A stretch of DNA of 64,000 bases from DASRDS01 sp035570055 (GTDB lineage: Bacteria; Gemmatimonadota; Gemmatimonadetes; Gemmatimonadales; Gemmatimonadaceae): contig DATMLM010000039.1 in the NCBI GenBank assembly GCA_035570055.1, positions 1 through 64,000 of the forward strand, given 5' to 3'. The position numbers were made by a program, and so were the translations under genes. The notes under the pieces were generated by a model, which was not told the origin of the DNA, ran no database searches, and worked only from the letters and a program-made list of their open reading frames with translations. Within the stretch, counting starts at the first letter, position 1, and every line of letters starts with the position of its first letter. Positions 8,133 through 17,427 of the stretch are shown one piece after another.

Positions 8133-11100
8133 GCGCGTGCCCCGCGGCGCGCGCGCGCCGTTTCCAACATCACGTAGAGTGCCGGCAGGACGACCAGCGT
8201 CAAGATCGTCGCGGTAATCAGTCCGCCGACGATCACGGTGGCGAGTGGCCGCTGCACGTCGCTCCCGACGCCGCGCGCCAATGCCGCGGGCATGAGCCCG
8301 AGCGTCGCCACGCTCGCCGTCATGAGCACGGGCCGCAGCCGTTCCTCGGCTCCGTCCAGGACCGCGTCGACAAGAAACACGCCGGCGATCGTTCGCCACC
8401 GGTTCAGGTTCGCTACCATAATGACGCCATTCTGTACGGCGACGCCGAAGAGCGCGATGAAGCCGACCGCACTCGACACGTTGAGCGTCATGCCGCGCAG
8501 GTGCAACGCCAACACGCCGCCCAGCAGCGCGAGCGGCACGTTGAGCAGGATCAGCCCGGCCTGAGCCACATCCTTGAACTGAGCGTATAGCAGCACGAAG
8601 ATGAGCGCGAGTGCCGCCGGCACGATGACGGCCAGACGCGCCTGCGCGCGCTGTTGGTTCTCGAACTCGCCGCCCCACGCGATGTCGTACTTCTGGTGAT
8701 CGTATGGCACGCGTGTCTCGATCTCGCGCTTGGCCTGCGTGATGAATGTGGCCAGGTCGCGGCCGCGAAGGTCGAGCTTGACGGTCAGGTGCCGCCGCGC
8801 CATCTCGTGGGTGATCGTGCTCTCGCCCGCGTCTTCCCTGATCGCCGCCACCTGCGAGAGTGGAATGCGCGCGCCCGATGCCGTGACCAGCTGCAGATCC
8901 CCGATCGCGGCCGGGCTGTTCCGCGAGTAGTCGGCGAATCGCACCGTGACATCGTACCGCCGCGCGCCAATGAAGACTTGGGAGAGCGCCTGCCCGCCGA
9001 CCGCGGTCTGAATCAAGTCGGCGATGTCGGAGACATTGATGCCGTATCGCGCCGCGGCGGCCCGATCGACGACGATCTGCAGCTGCGGGAGCGGCGGCTC
9101 CTGGTCGATCGCCGGGTCGGCCGCACCCGGTATTGCCGCGAGCACGTCGCGCACATGCTCGGCGATCGAGCGCGTCTCGCGGAAATCATCGCCGAATACC
9201 CGGACGACGAGCTGGCTGTGCGCGCCGGCGATCATGTCCTGCACGCCATCGATCATGGGTTGCGAGAACGCGACCTGGAACCCGGGCATCTGTTGGAACC
9301 GCGCATCCATGCGCCGGATGAGCGCCTGCTTGTCCCCACCCCATTCGTCATAGGGCTTGAGGCCGACCGACGCTTCGATGTGCGACGGCGTCCATGGGTC
9401 CGTGCCGTCCTCGTTACGTCCGAGCTGCGTGACGATGTAGGAGACTTCGGGGAACGTGCGCACGACCTGCCGGAGCTGCACCGCCATCTCGCTGCCCTTG
9501 GCGATCGAAATGCCGGGCGGCATCTCGACCTGCAGCCAGATCGAGCCCTCGTCGAGATACGGCAGGAAGTCGCGCCCGAGCGTCGCCAGCAGCACGAGGG
9601 CCAACACGGCCGCGATGGCGCCGGGGATCGCGGCGCGTCGCGGTTGCGCGACGACGTACTCGAGCAGACTCCGGTATTGCTCGTGGACCCATTCGAGCGG
9701 GCGGTTGTGGAAGATGCGGCCGGGTTTCCGGTAGAGCATGTACGCGAGCCCCGGCATGAGCAGCAACGCGGTGCCGAGCGCACCGAGCAATGCGAATCCG
9801 ACCGTGAACGCCATGGGCGTGAAGAGCTTGCGCTCGACCCGCTGGAACGCGAACAGCGGCAGATAGCTCAGAATGATGATGAGCGTCGCGAAGAAGATCG
9901 GCCGCGCCACCTGGAGCGCCGCGGTGCGCGCGGCATTCTCCGTCAGCTCGACCTCGGGGTTCGCCTCTCGACGGCGGAGGATCGTCTCGACGAGCACGAT
10001 GGATCCGTCGACGATGATACCGAAGTCGATGGCACCCAGCGACAGCAGGTTCGCCGGGATGTTGAAGAAGTGCATCAAGACGAACGCGAACAGCAGGGCG
10101 AGCGGGATCGTGAGCGCGATGAGTATGGCGCCACGCACGCTGCCGACGAAGAGCAGCACGACGAGTGTGACGAGCGTCAACCCTTCGAGCAGCGTGCGCC
10201 CGATCGTGTGGATGGTCGTGTTAATGAGCCGGGTGCGGTCGAGATATGGTACGACCTTGACGTCCGGCGGCAGGAGTCCGCCGTTCAGCTTGGCGACCTT
10301 CTGGTGGATGCCCTCGAGGACCGGGGAGGGATTGACGCCGCGGAGCAGGAGAACGATGCCGGTGACGACGTCCGGGTTGTCGTCCTTGCCGACGATCCCT
10401 TCGCGCTGCAGCGTACCGAGGTGGACGAGCCCGAGATCCCTGAGGAAGATCGGGACGCCGCCTTTCTGCGTGACGACGACGTTGCCCAGGTCATCGAGCG
10501 ACGTGATGAGACCGATGCCACGCACCACCACGCCTTGCTCGCCGGTGACGAGGATGCTGCCGCCGGCGTTGGCGTTGTTGGCCGTAATGGCGTTCTCGAC
10601 GTCGCGCAGCGCCAGCCCGAACTGCGTGAGCTTCGCGGGATCGACGACCAGCTGAAACTGCACGGTCTCGCCACCGAACAGCGTGACATCGGCCACGCCC
10701 GCCACTTGCTTGAACTGCGGGAAGACGACCCAGTTCTGAAGATCCTTGAGCTCGCGCGGACTCCGATGTGGCGACTCCAGTGTGTAGCGGTAGATCTCGC
10801 CGATCGGCGACGAGATCGGATCGAGACCGGGCGTCGCCCCGTTCGGCAGCGTGACGTTTTGAATCCGTTCGTTGATGCGCTGCCGCGCCCAATAGTCGTC
10901 GACGCCGTCGCGGAAGACGAGCGTGATGAGCGACAGCGCGAACGTGGTTCGGGAGCGCATGACCTGAAGGCCCGGGGTGCCGGCCAGCTCGCGCTCCAAA
11001 GGCATCGTGATCTGCTGCTCCATCTCCTCGGCCGCGTGGCCGGGGTACTGCGTCACCACCTGCGCCGTGGTATCCGCGATGTCCGGGTACGCTTCGAGCG

Positions 11101-11203
11101 AGAGCTGGGACCACGAGTAGATGCCGCCGGCCACCAGCAGCACGAACAGGAAGACAACGGTCCACCGGTTCTCGATGCACCAGCTGACGAGGCGATCGAT
11201 CAT
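8129..11203 (-). CDS. Heavy-metal RND efflux pump (CzcA/CnrA-like)
   Basis: A 1024-residue inner-membrane proton/metal antiporter of the HME-RND class. The TM4 signature DFGIIVDGSIVLVE (residues 393-406) carries the D393, D399 and E406 residues typical of Co/Zn/Cd/Ni exporters, rather than the Cu/Ag (CusA) pattern. Two large periplasmic loops follow TM1 and TM7. It overlaps both the adaptor before it and the channel after it by four bases. The divergent RcnR-type sensor suggests Ni/Co, but the substrate cannot be settled from sequence. Confidence 0.93.
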   Translation of the reverse strand: MIDRLVSWCIENRWTVVFLFVLLVAGGIYSWSQLSLEAYPDIADTTAQVVTQYPGHAAEEMEQQITMPLERELAGTPGLQVMRSRTTFALSLITLVFRDGVDDYWARQRINERIQNVTLPNGATPGLDPISSPIGEIYRYTLESPHRSPRELKDLQNWVVFPQFKQVAGVADVTLFGGETVQFQLVVDPAKLTQFGLALRDVENAITANNANAGGSILVTGEQGVVVRGIGLITSLDDLGNVVVTQKGGVPIFLRDLGLVHLGTLQREGIVGKDDNPDVVTGIVLLLRGVNPSPVLEGIHQKVAKLNGGLLPPDVKVVPYLDRTRLINTTIHTIGRTLLEGLTLVTLVVLLFVGSVRGAILIALTIPLALLFAFVLMHFFNIPANLLSLGAIDFGIIVDGSIVLVETILRRREANPEVELTENAARTAALQVARPIFFATLIIILSYLPLFAFQRVERKLFTPMAFTVGFALLGALGTALLLMPGLAYMLYRKPGRIFHNRPLEWVHEQYRSLLEYVVAQPRRAAIPGAIAAVLALVLLATLGRDFLPYLDEGSIWLQVEMPPGISIAKGSEMAVQLRQVVRTFPEVSYIVTQLGRNEDGTDPWTPSHIEASVGLKPYDEWGGDKQALIRRMDARFQQMPGFQVAFSQPMIDGVQDMIAGAHSQLVVRVFGDDFRETRSIAEHVRDVLAAIPGAADPAIDQEPPLPQLQIVVDRAAAARYGINVSDIADLIQTAVGGQALSQVFIGARRYDVTVRFADYSRNSPAAIGDLQLVTASGARIPLSQVAAIREDAGESTITHEMARRHLTVKLDLRGRDLATFITQAKREIETRVPYDHQKYDIAWGGEFENQQRAQARLAVIVPAALALIFVLLYAQFKDVAQAGLILLNVPLALLGGVLALHLRGMTLNVSSAVGFIALFGVAVQNGVIMVANLNRWRTIAGVFLVDAVLDGAEERLRPVLMTASVATLGLMPAALARGVGSDVQRPLATVIVGGLITATILTLVVLPALYVMLETARARRGARA

Positions 11204-12327
11204 TGGAGGAGCACCACTTGCCGTGACACGATGCGCTGCCCGGACGAGAGACCGTCACGCACGATGATCCCGCTCCCGACCATCCGACCGATCACGACGG
11301 GCCTCCGCACGAGCGTCCACGGCTGGGTCTCGACGAAGACGTAGTTCGAGTCGCGAACTTGGAGAAGGGAGGTCGCCGGCACGACCACGCGAGGCTCGGC
11401 GCGCGCGGCGAACGTCACCGTCGCGTACATGCCGGGCTTGAGGCGCTCGCCGGGGTTCTTGAGTGTGACACGGACCTTGGTCATCCGCGTCGCGGTGTCG
11501 ACCACGTCGCTGACCATGGAGACGATGCCGTGCACGGTGTCGGTCGGGTAGGCGCTCAGGACCGCCGCCGCGCGATCACCCACCTTGACGATGTGCACAT
11601 CCTTTTCGGCGACATTCGCCGTCAGCCAGACGGACCCGAGGTCAGCGACGGTCATGACGGGGACCGTGGGGTCATTGTGGAACTCGCCGACGCCGACGGA
11701 CAGATCCGTCACTCGCCCGGCGATGGGCGAGCGCAGCACGAGGGCTTGGTCCTTGAGCGCCATGCGCGTATCGATGCCGAGGAGCGTGAGGTGCGATGCG
11801 GCCCGATGGTAGTCGCCATCCGCCTGCGAGAAATCGGTCTCGGCTTGCTCGACATCGCGCGTGGCCGCGATGCCGTACTTCGCGAGGTCGCGCTCCCGCG
11901 CCAGGTTATTCGTCGCTTGATGGAGAGCAGTGACCGCATGCGCGTAGTCGGCCTGTGCCGATGTGAAATCCGGGGAGTCGAGTGTGATCAACGGCTGGCC
12001 CCTCGTGACGGCGTCGCCGAGCTGAACGTGCAAGGCGACCACCCGACCGGCCATCGGGGGATAGAGCTTGACCGTTCGCTCCGGCTCGGACTCGACCGAC
12101 GCGGTCGCGAGCACGACATCGCTCACGGCGACGGTACGGGCCGTGTCGAACGAGAGCGCGGACCGGAGTGGTGATGACTGCGGGATTGTCACTTGGCCGT
12201 CACTGCCGCTGACGGACGCAGGTGTGTCGGCGGGGGGTGCTGAGCGCCCACAGGCACCGAGGGTCACCGCGACCGTAACCGCGGCGACTTTCCGGGTGTG
12301 GCGGCTCAGCGAGCGAACGGGAAGCAT
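11200..12327 (-). CDS. RND periplasmic adaptor lipoprotein (CzcB-like)
   Basis: A 375-residue membrane-fusion protein. The N terminus ends in a lipobox, TLGAC (C26), so it is probably lipid-anchored. Two half-lipoyl segments flank a helical hairpin (PPMAGRVVALHVQLGDAVTRG and RSPIAGRVTDLSVGVGEF), then beta-barrel and membrane-proximal domains. It couples the pump to the TolC channel. First gene of the operon; a strong promoter (TTGACA-N18-TATAGT) lies 27 bases upstream, overlapped by a candidate repressor site. Confidence 0.92.
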   Translation of the reverse strand: MLPVRSLSRHTRKVAAVTVAVTLGACGRSAPPADTPASVSGSDGQVTIPQSSPLRSALSFDTARTVAVSDVVLATASVESEPERTVKLYPPMAGRVVALHVQLGDAVTRGQPLITLDSPDFTSAQADYAHAVTALHQATNNLARERDLAKYGIAATRDVEQAETDFSQADGDYHRAASHLTLLGIDTRMALKDQALVLRSPIAGRVTDLSVGVGEFHNDPTVPVMTVADLGSVWLTANVAEKDVHIVKVGDRAAAVLSAYPTDTVHGIVSMVSDVVDTATRMTKVRVTLKNPGERLKPGMYATVTFAARAEPRVVVPATSLLQVRDSNYVFVETQPWTLVRRPVVIGRMVGSGIIVRDGLSSGQRIVSRQVVLLQ

Positions 12328-12353
12328 GGGTCCATCCTCGTAGACAGGCTGGC

Positions 12354-12383
12354 ACTATATCCTACCCAGGTATATAATGTCAA
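12354..12383 (-). promoter_or_regulatory. Efflux-operon promoter with candidate RcnR-type operator in its spacer
   Basis: On the minus strand TTGACA (12383-12378), an 18-base spacer and TATAGT (12359-12354) form a near-ideal promoter. The spacer holds ATACCTGGGTAGGATAT, a GC core with AT flanks as in CsoR/RcnR operators. On the plus strand TATAAT at 12373-12378 can serve the sensor gene, so one bound repressor could cover both promoters. Confidence 0.6.
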
Positions 12384-12441
12384 GCAGTCGACGTCACTGT
12401 TCGGAGACATAAAAAAACCGTAAATGTTCTCACGACGGACC

Positions 12442-12720
12442 ATGCCTCACACGCTCCGCGAACGCCAGAAATTGCTGAACCGCGTGCGGCGGATCGCCGG
12501 CCAGATCACAGCGGCCGAAGACCTGCTGGAGGCTGACGCCGAGTGTGAGCGGGCGTTGCATTTACTCGCGGCCTGCCGCGGAGCCATCAGCTCTCTCATG
12601 GCCGAGATTCTCGAAGATCACATCATGTCCCACGTCGTCGATCCGGACGCCGCCGGTAATTCGCCTGAGCGCGAAGCGGCGGAACAGCTCCTCGACATCA
12701 TCAAGAGCTACCTGCGTTAG
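12442..12720 (+). CDS. RcnR-type metal-sensing repressor (CsoR/RcnR family)
   Basis: A 92-residue all-helical repressor. Starting at the second ATG (MPHTLRERQKLLNRV) places H3, C35, H60 and H64 exactly where the Ni/Co sensor RcnR has its metal ligands; this decides the start over the ATG at 12424. Family logic: apo-protein binds a GC-rich operator and metal releases it. It is divergent from the RND efflux operon, which is therefore its probable target. Nickel or cobalt is the likely signal by ligand set, although RcnR-like sets can respond to other metals. Confidence 0.9.
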   Translation: MPHTLRERQKLLNRVRRIAGQITAAEDLLEADAECERALHLLAACRGAISSLMAEILEDHIMSHVVDPDAAGNSPEREAAEQLLDIIKSYLR

Positions 12721-12901
12721 TACTGCCGGGTGAATCGCGGGATACGCACGCTGTTGGCCACGACGGCGAGGACGTCTAGTGCGATGTCGTCACAGGGGGC
12801 AGGGAAATCCGACGGGTGAGCGCTGTGAGCGGATGGACTGACCGTACGCGACGACGAATGCTCAGTGTGTGGCATCCGTCGGAGCGCGTTAGATTCGCGC
12901 G

Positions 12902-14914
12902 GTGCCGAAGAGAATCCTCGCTCTTTCATTGATGCTCCACGCTGCGCGACTCGCGGCGCAGACCCAACCCTCGCCACCCTTAGAGCCAGCCATCACCGCT
13001 CAGGGTGGGCGTCCGGTCCCGGGACCCGTATACGAGATACCGGAGTACACGCGCGCAGTCACGCGAGGCACGCGAACCCGCACGGGAAGCCCTGGCGCTG
13101 GCTATTGGGTCCAACATGCGCGCTATTCGATCCGGGCACGGCTCGATGTCGCGACCGACCGAGTCTCGGGGTCCGAGCGCGTCGTATATCTCAACAACTC
13201 GCCGGACGCGCTGCAACGCATCGCGGTCTACCTACGGCAGAACGCGTTCGCCGCTGGGAACCCGCGGCGACAGCCAGCGCCGATCACAGGCGGCGTCGCG
13301 CTGACGCGCGTCGCCGTCAATGGGCGCGTGATGACGGCAACGTCGGCGGGCGTCACAGCGGTTCCCATCACGCAGGCCGGAAGGACGCCGGCGCCGAGTG
13401 TGCAGGGATACACGGTCGATGGCACCGTGATGTGGATTCCGCTCACCGTGCCGCTCGCCCCGCACGACAGTCTGACCCTCGAATTCGCCTGGTCGTACGT
13501 GCCGCCGCCATCACCATCCGATGGCCGCGAGGGACGCGAAGGTCACTCAGTGTATTTCATGGGATACTGGTATCCGCAGATCGCCGTCTATGATGACGTC
13601 GAGGGTTGGGTGACCGATCCGTACCTGCTGGAAGCCGAATTCTACATGGACCCGGCGGACTACGATGTCCGCGTCACCGTGCCGCGAGCGTGGTCGGTTG
13701 GTGCGACCGGGACGCTCGAGAACGCGGGCGATGTGCTCTCGCCGGCGGCGGTCGCGAGACGGGCTGAAGCGCGGCGCACCGGACGCGTCGTCCATATCGT
13801 CACGCCGGACGCAGCGGGCGCATCCGCGTTCGCGAATCACGGACCGACCGCGACCTGGCACTTCCGCGCGACCGACGTCCGTGATTTTGCGTGGGGGACG
13901 AGTGCGCAGTACGTGTGGGATGCGACCCGGGCACTGGTCGCCAATGATACGGTCGACATTGATTGCTTCTACCGCATCTCCAAACCCGCTGCAGCGTGGG
14001 CGATCGGCGGCGCGCGCTATACGCGCGACGCGATCGAGCAGCTATCGGCGTACCTCTGGCCGTATCCGTGGTCGCGGATGACGTCCATGGAGGGCGTGCT
14101 GGATGACGGCGGGATGGAGTATCCGATGCTCACGCTCATCTCCCCGTGGGCCGATACATTGTCGCTCGCGGGCGACTTGATGCACGAGACAGGTCACATG
14201 TGGTTCCCGATGCAGGTCGGATCGAACGAGACGCGATATCCGTGGATGGACGAGGGGTTCACCCAGTTCGATGTAGCCCAGGCGATGCGGGCGATCTATG
14301 GAGAGCCGCGCACGGGCGGTCGGCCGAACGACTCCGAGCAGGGGCAGCGCGCGCTGTACCTCGCTGCGGCGCGGGCGGGTGACGACATGACGCTGATGTG
14401 GCCGGGCGATCTCTATCCGCAAGATTTCTATTTCACGATGTTTTACGACAAGACCGCGCAGGTACTGGCCACGCTCCGCGGTATCCTGGGCGAAGACACG
14501 TTCCACCGCGCCTATCGGGAGTACGGTCGACGGTGGGTTGGGAAGCATCCGTACCCGTACGACTTCTTCAATGCCATGAGCGACGTCGCGGGGCGGAACC
14601 TGTCGTGGTTCTGGACGACGTGGTTCTACGAGCCGTGGCCCTTGGACCAGGCGATCGCTTCAGTCGAGCCACAAGGCGACTCGACCGCGATCGTCATCGA
14701 GGACCGGGGCATCGCGCCCATGCCAGTTCGCCTCGCCGTGACCCGTGCCGATGGCAGCGTTCAGCGCCTCGATGTGCCGGTCGACGTCTGGCTCGCGGGG
14801 GCCCGGCGACACGTTGTACGCGTGGCGTCATCGCCGAGCGTTGTTCAGGTGCAGATCGACCCGGATGGGCTTTTCCCCGATATGGACCGCGACAACCAGG
14901 TCTGGCGGAAGTAG
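12902..14914 (+). CDS. Secreted M1-family zinc metallopeptidase
   Basis: A 670-residue aminopeptidase-type enzyme with a GTG start and signal peptide (RILALSLMLHAARLAAQ). The zinc site is H428-E429-T-G-H432 with E451 (WMDEGF) as third ligand, and GGMEYP is the family's GxMEN-like exopeptidase motif. A beta-rich N-terminal domain precedes the catalytic domain; a short beta domain ends the protein. It probably trims peptides in the periplasm or outside. It stands alone; the 181-base gap upstream shows no clear promoter. Confidence 0.9.
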   Translation: MPKRILALSLMLHAARLAAQTQPSPPLEPAITAQGGRPVPGPVYEIPEYTRAVTRGTRTRTGSPGAGYWVQHARYSIRARLDVATDRVSGSERVVYLNNSPDALQRIAVYLRQNAFAAGNPRRQPAPITGGVALTRVAVNGRVMTATSAGVTAVPITQAGRTPAPSVQGYTVDGTVMWIPLTVPLAPHDSLTLEFAWSYVPPPSPSDGREGREGHSVYFMGYWYPQIAVYDDVEGWVTDPYLLEAEFYMDPADYDVRVTVPRAWSVGATGTLENAGDVLSPAAVARRAEARRTGRVVHIVTPDAAGASAFANHGPTATWHFRATDVRDFAWGTSAQYVWDATRALVANDTVDIDCFYRISKPAAAWAIGGARYTRDAIEQLSAYLWPYPWSRMTSMEGVLDDGGMEYPMLTLISPWADTLSLAGDLMHETGHMWFPMQVGSNETRYPWMDEGFTQFDVAQAMRAIYGEPRTGGRPNDSEQGQRALYLAAARAGDDMTLMWPGDLYPQDFYFTMFYDKTAQVLATLRGILGEDTFHRAYREYGRRWVGKHPYPYDFFNAMSDVAGRNLSWFWTTWFYEPWPLDQAIASVEPQGDSTAIVIEDRGIAPMPVRLAVTRADGSVQRLDVPVDVWLAGARRHVVRVASSPSVVQVQIDPDGLFPDMDRDNQVWRK

Positions 14915-14929
14915 CACACCTGCCGGCGG

Positions 14930-15565
14930 TCAGTCCTCCGGCGCGCCGGGCGGCCGGCTAACCTGGCGCACGGGATCGGGAATCGTCGATGGCGACACGT
15001 AGGTGAGAGGAAGCGCGACAGGTGGCCGTACTTGGTCACGATGCCATTGCCGTGGTCGATCTCCAGCACCAGTCCGCCAACCCGGATCACCGTGCCGGCG
15101 GCCGGCGCCACCACAGTCGTACCATAGGGCGCGGCGACATCGATGCCCAAGTGCGGCAGGTACTTGTGGAGAATGGGATGAAACCGGCTCAGCGAGAACT
15201 GGCTCGTCAGCCATCCGGCGGTGGGCATGATCGATGGCGTGCGCGCCACCTTGTCCGCATCAGCATGCAGCTTTGCCGCGACGCGATCGAGGTTGACCGA
15301 TAGCTCATCGGCGCGGTGGATCAAGAGGTCGACGGAAAAGCGCGACCGCCGTCGCGGGATCGGAAGGGACGGCGCCCGCACGGAGAGCCTGAACGTGTCG
15401 TCGTCCATACGCCATGCCGATCGTCACCGCGAAGGCGACGACACCGGCGAGTCCCGCGCCGACGAGCCAGCTCGATCCGGCAATCATGTGCGACGACACG
15501 CGAAGCGTGCGCGGCGCAGCCGTGTCCTCACCGACAATCACCACCGTCCATCGCCGCGTGCGCAT
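14930..15565 (-). pseudogene. Broken M23-family (LytM) peptidoglycan endopeptidase
   Basis: Pieces of one envelope peptidase lie in different frames. The start at 15565 gives a cytoplasmic tail and one membrane helix (SWLVGAGLAGVVAFAVTIGM), then the frame shifts near 15405. The second piece (to about 15010) carries coiled-coil remnants and FHPILHKYLPHLGIDVAAPYG, EIDHGNGIVTKYGHLSRF. The frame shifts again into a tail ending VSRPPGAPED. The region that should hold the HxH zinc-binding motif is missing between SRFL and LTYVSP, so an internal deletion has removed the active site. No activity is expected. Confidence 0.8.
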
Positions 15566-15644
15566 ATATTGGGCGACGACTGGAACGTAGCGCTGTCACC
15601 AGTGCACCGTTCGTCGCCGATTTCCGGCAGTTCATCGTGTCCTA

Positions 15645-16460
15645 ATGCCAATCCCCTATCCGCGCATCCCGCCCGACATCATCCACGTGGGGCCGTTCCG
15701 CCTCCGGTGGTACGGCGTCATGTACTTCGTTGGGTACGTCGTCGGAGTCGCTCTGGCGCGCCGACGCATCGATCGTGGCCGGTCGCTGCTCACCCGGGAG
15801 CAGATCGACCAGCTGATCGCGTATGTCGTCATCGGAATGCTGATCGGCGCGCGGCTCGTGTACGAGCTCGTCTACAGCCGCGCCGATCTCGCGCATGACC
15901 CGATCGAGATCGTCCGGGTCTGGAATGGTGGCCTGTCGTTTCACGGCGCCATCTTCGGCATGGCGCTCGCCAGCGGCCTGTTCGCGCGACGTGCGAAAGC
16001 GCCGTGGCTCGGAGTGACCGATACGATCGCGGTATGCGGTACGCCGGGACTGTTCTTCGGACGCATCGGCAACTTCATCAATGCCGAGCTGTACGGGCGT
16101 CCGAGCGCCGTGCCGTGGGCGATGATCTTTCCTACCGACCCGACGCATCTGCCCCGTCATCCATCGCAGCTCTACGAGGCGGTCGGTGAAGGCATCATCG
16201 TCGCCGCGATCGTATGGTGGGTCGATGTCCGAAGCCACGCGCGGGGCTGGTATCGCCCCGGGACGCTCACGGCGACGTTCTTGATGGCGTACGGTGTGGT
16301 CCGGTTCGGTCTCGAATTCACCCGGCAGCCGGATGCACAGCTCGGATTCGTGCTCGGCCCGTTGAGCATGGGACAACTGCTCTGCCTCGCGATGATCATG
16401 CTCGGTGTGGCCGTGGCCGTCTCGACGAGCCGTCGTCGTGGAGAGCCGTTCGTGGGCTGA
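15645..16460 (+). CDS. lgt: Prolipoprotein diacylglyceryl transferase
   Basis: A 271-residue inner-membrane enzyme that moves diacylglycerol from phosphatidylglycerol to the lipobox cysteine of prolipoproteins. The start FRLRWYGVMYFVGYVVG, the GGLSFHGAIFGM motif and the signature GRIGNFINAELYGRP are all present, with about seven membrane helices. Length is normal. Lipoprotein substrates in this window include the RND adaptor (12327) and DUF4136 protein (44884). Confidence 0.96.
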   Translation: MPIPYPRIPPDIIHVGPFRLRWYGVMYFVGYVVGVALARRRIDRGRSLLTREQIDQLIAYVVIGMLIGARLVYELVYSRADLAHDPIEIVRVWNGGLSFHGAIFGMALASGLFARRAKAPWLGVTDTIAVCGTPGLFFGRIGNFINAELYGRPSAVPWAMIFPTDPTHLPRHPSQLYEAVGEGIIVAAIVWWVDVRSHARGWYRPGTLTATFLMAYGVVRFGLEFTRQPDAQLGFVLGPLSMGQLLCLAMIMLGVAVAVSTSRRRGEPFVG

Positions 16461-16518
16461 TCGAGACCGTTCGTCGTATTTCGATGGACGCCCGCTCGCG
16501 CCACCATGAGTATGAGGC

Positions 16519-17427
16519 ATGGTGCGGCGGGATGCGTGGATGGTCGGTGCGCTGCTCGTGCTTGCCGCGGGCGTGATCGCGCTCCTCGAGCACGCGCGGG
16601 AGAGGAGATACACGGTCTATCATGGTCGATCGTTGGCGGAGTGGCTCGTCGCGATCGGTGACGCGCACGCGGGCGTACGGGACACGGCGGCGTATGCGTT
16701 GACGCGACTCGTCCCCGCGTTCCCGGCCGCATTGCCCTCGGTGATCAGAGCCGAGGCGGACCTCCTCGGCGACGCGGATGAGGAAGTTCAGGCGGAAGCG
16801 ACCGCGGCGCTCATTGCCGTGGGCCCCGGTTCTGATAGCACCGTGCCGATCATGATCGGGGTGATCGCTCACGACCGGAAGGCGCCCGCTCGTGTGCACG
16901 CCGCGCAAGTGCTGGGCGCGCTTGGCCAGCGCTCTCGTGCGGCCATCCCAACGGTCATCGGCGCGCTCTCTGATTCGAATGTCTCGGTGCGGCTGGTGGC
17001 GGTGAATGCGCTCGGTCGGATAGGCCTGCCCGTTGACCAACTCCGCGCCGTCGCGCGGGTCTCCACCGACAGCGACGCCGCCGTGCGCGCCGGGGCGGTC
17101 GAGGCCTTGATCGCGCTGCATGCACCAGCCGAGACGCTCCGCGCGATCGGCGAGCGCGCCGCTCGGGATCCGGATGCGGTCGTCCGGGTCGAGGCCGCGT
17201 ATGCCTTGGCGAGCAGCGGCAGCCCCGCGTGCGTCGTTCCGCGCCTGGTTGCGGCACTGGACGACGTCGATCCCTCGGTGCGCACCGCGGCGGCGACAGT
17301 GCTCGGGCGCCTGGGACCTGAGGCAAGCGGTGCGACGGTTGCACTTGAGCGCGCCGCGACCGACAGTGATCGCGAGGTGCGTGCCGTCGCGACACAGTCC
17401 TTGCGTGCTGTGCGTCGGACGCCATGA
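16519..17427 (+). CDS. Membrane-anchored HEAT-repeat protein
   Basis: A 302-residue protein with one N-terminal membrane helix (WMVGALLVLAAGVIALLEH), then about six HEAT/PBS-lyase-type helical repeats (for example ARVHAAQVLGALGQRSRAAIP and PSVRTAAATVLGRLGPEA). Such solenoids are usually protein-docking scaffolds. It overlaps the LytTR regulator by four bases (ATGA), so the two are probably co-translated and may share a pathway. No catalytic motif seen. Confidence 0.8.
   Translation: MVRRDAWMVGALLVLAAGVIALLEHARERRYTVYHGRSLAEWLVAIGDAHAGVRDTAAYALTRLVPAFPAALPSVIRAEADLLGDADEEVQAEATAALIAVGPGSDSTVPIMIGVIAHDRKAPARVHAAQVLGALGQRSRAAIPTVIGALSDSNVSVRLVAVNALGRIGLPVDQLRAVARVSTDSDAAVRAGAVEALIALHAPAETLRAIGERAARDPDAVVRVEAAYALASSGSPACVVPRLVAALDDVDPSVRTAAATVLGRLGPEASGATVALERAATDSDREVRAVATQSLRAVRRTP

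Noticed and set aside
8654..11344. Very long open frame (about 900 codons) on the plus strand
   Set aside because: It is antisense to the RND pump and adaptor, has an Arg/Asp/Glu/His-biased composition typical of the reverse of GC-rich genes, and no domain.
12717..12977. 86-codon minus-strand frame between the RcnR-like gene and the M1 peptidase
   Set aside because: No ribosome site or domain, and it overlaps the peptidase start; the gap probably holds only regulatory DNA.
12865..13593. 242-codon plus-strand frame
   Set aside because: Out-of-frame shadow of the M1 peptidase with Arg-rich composition.
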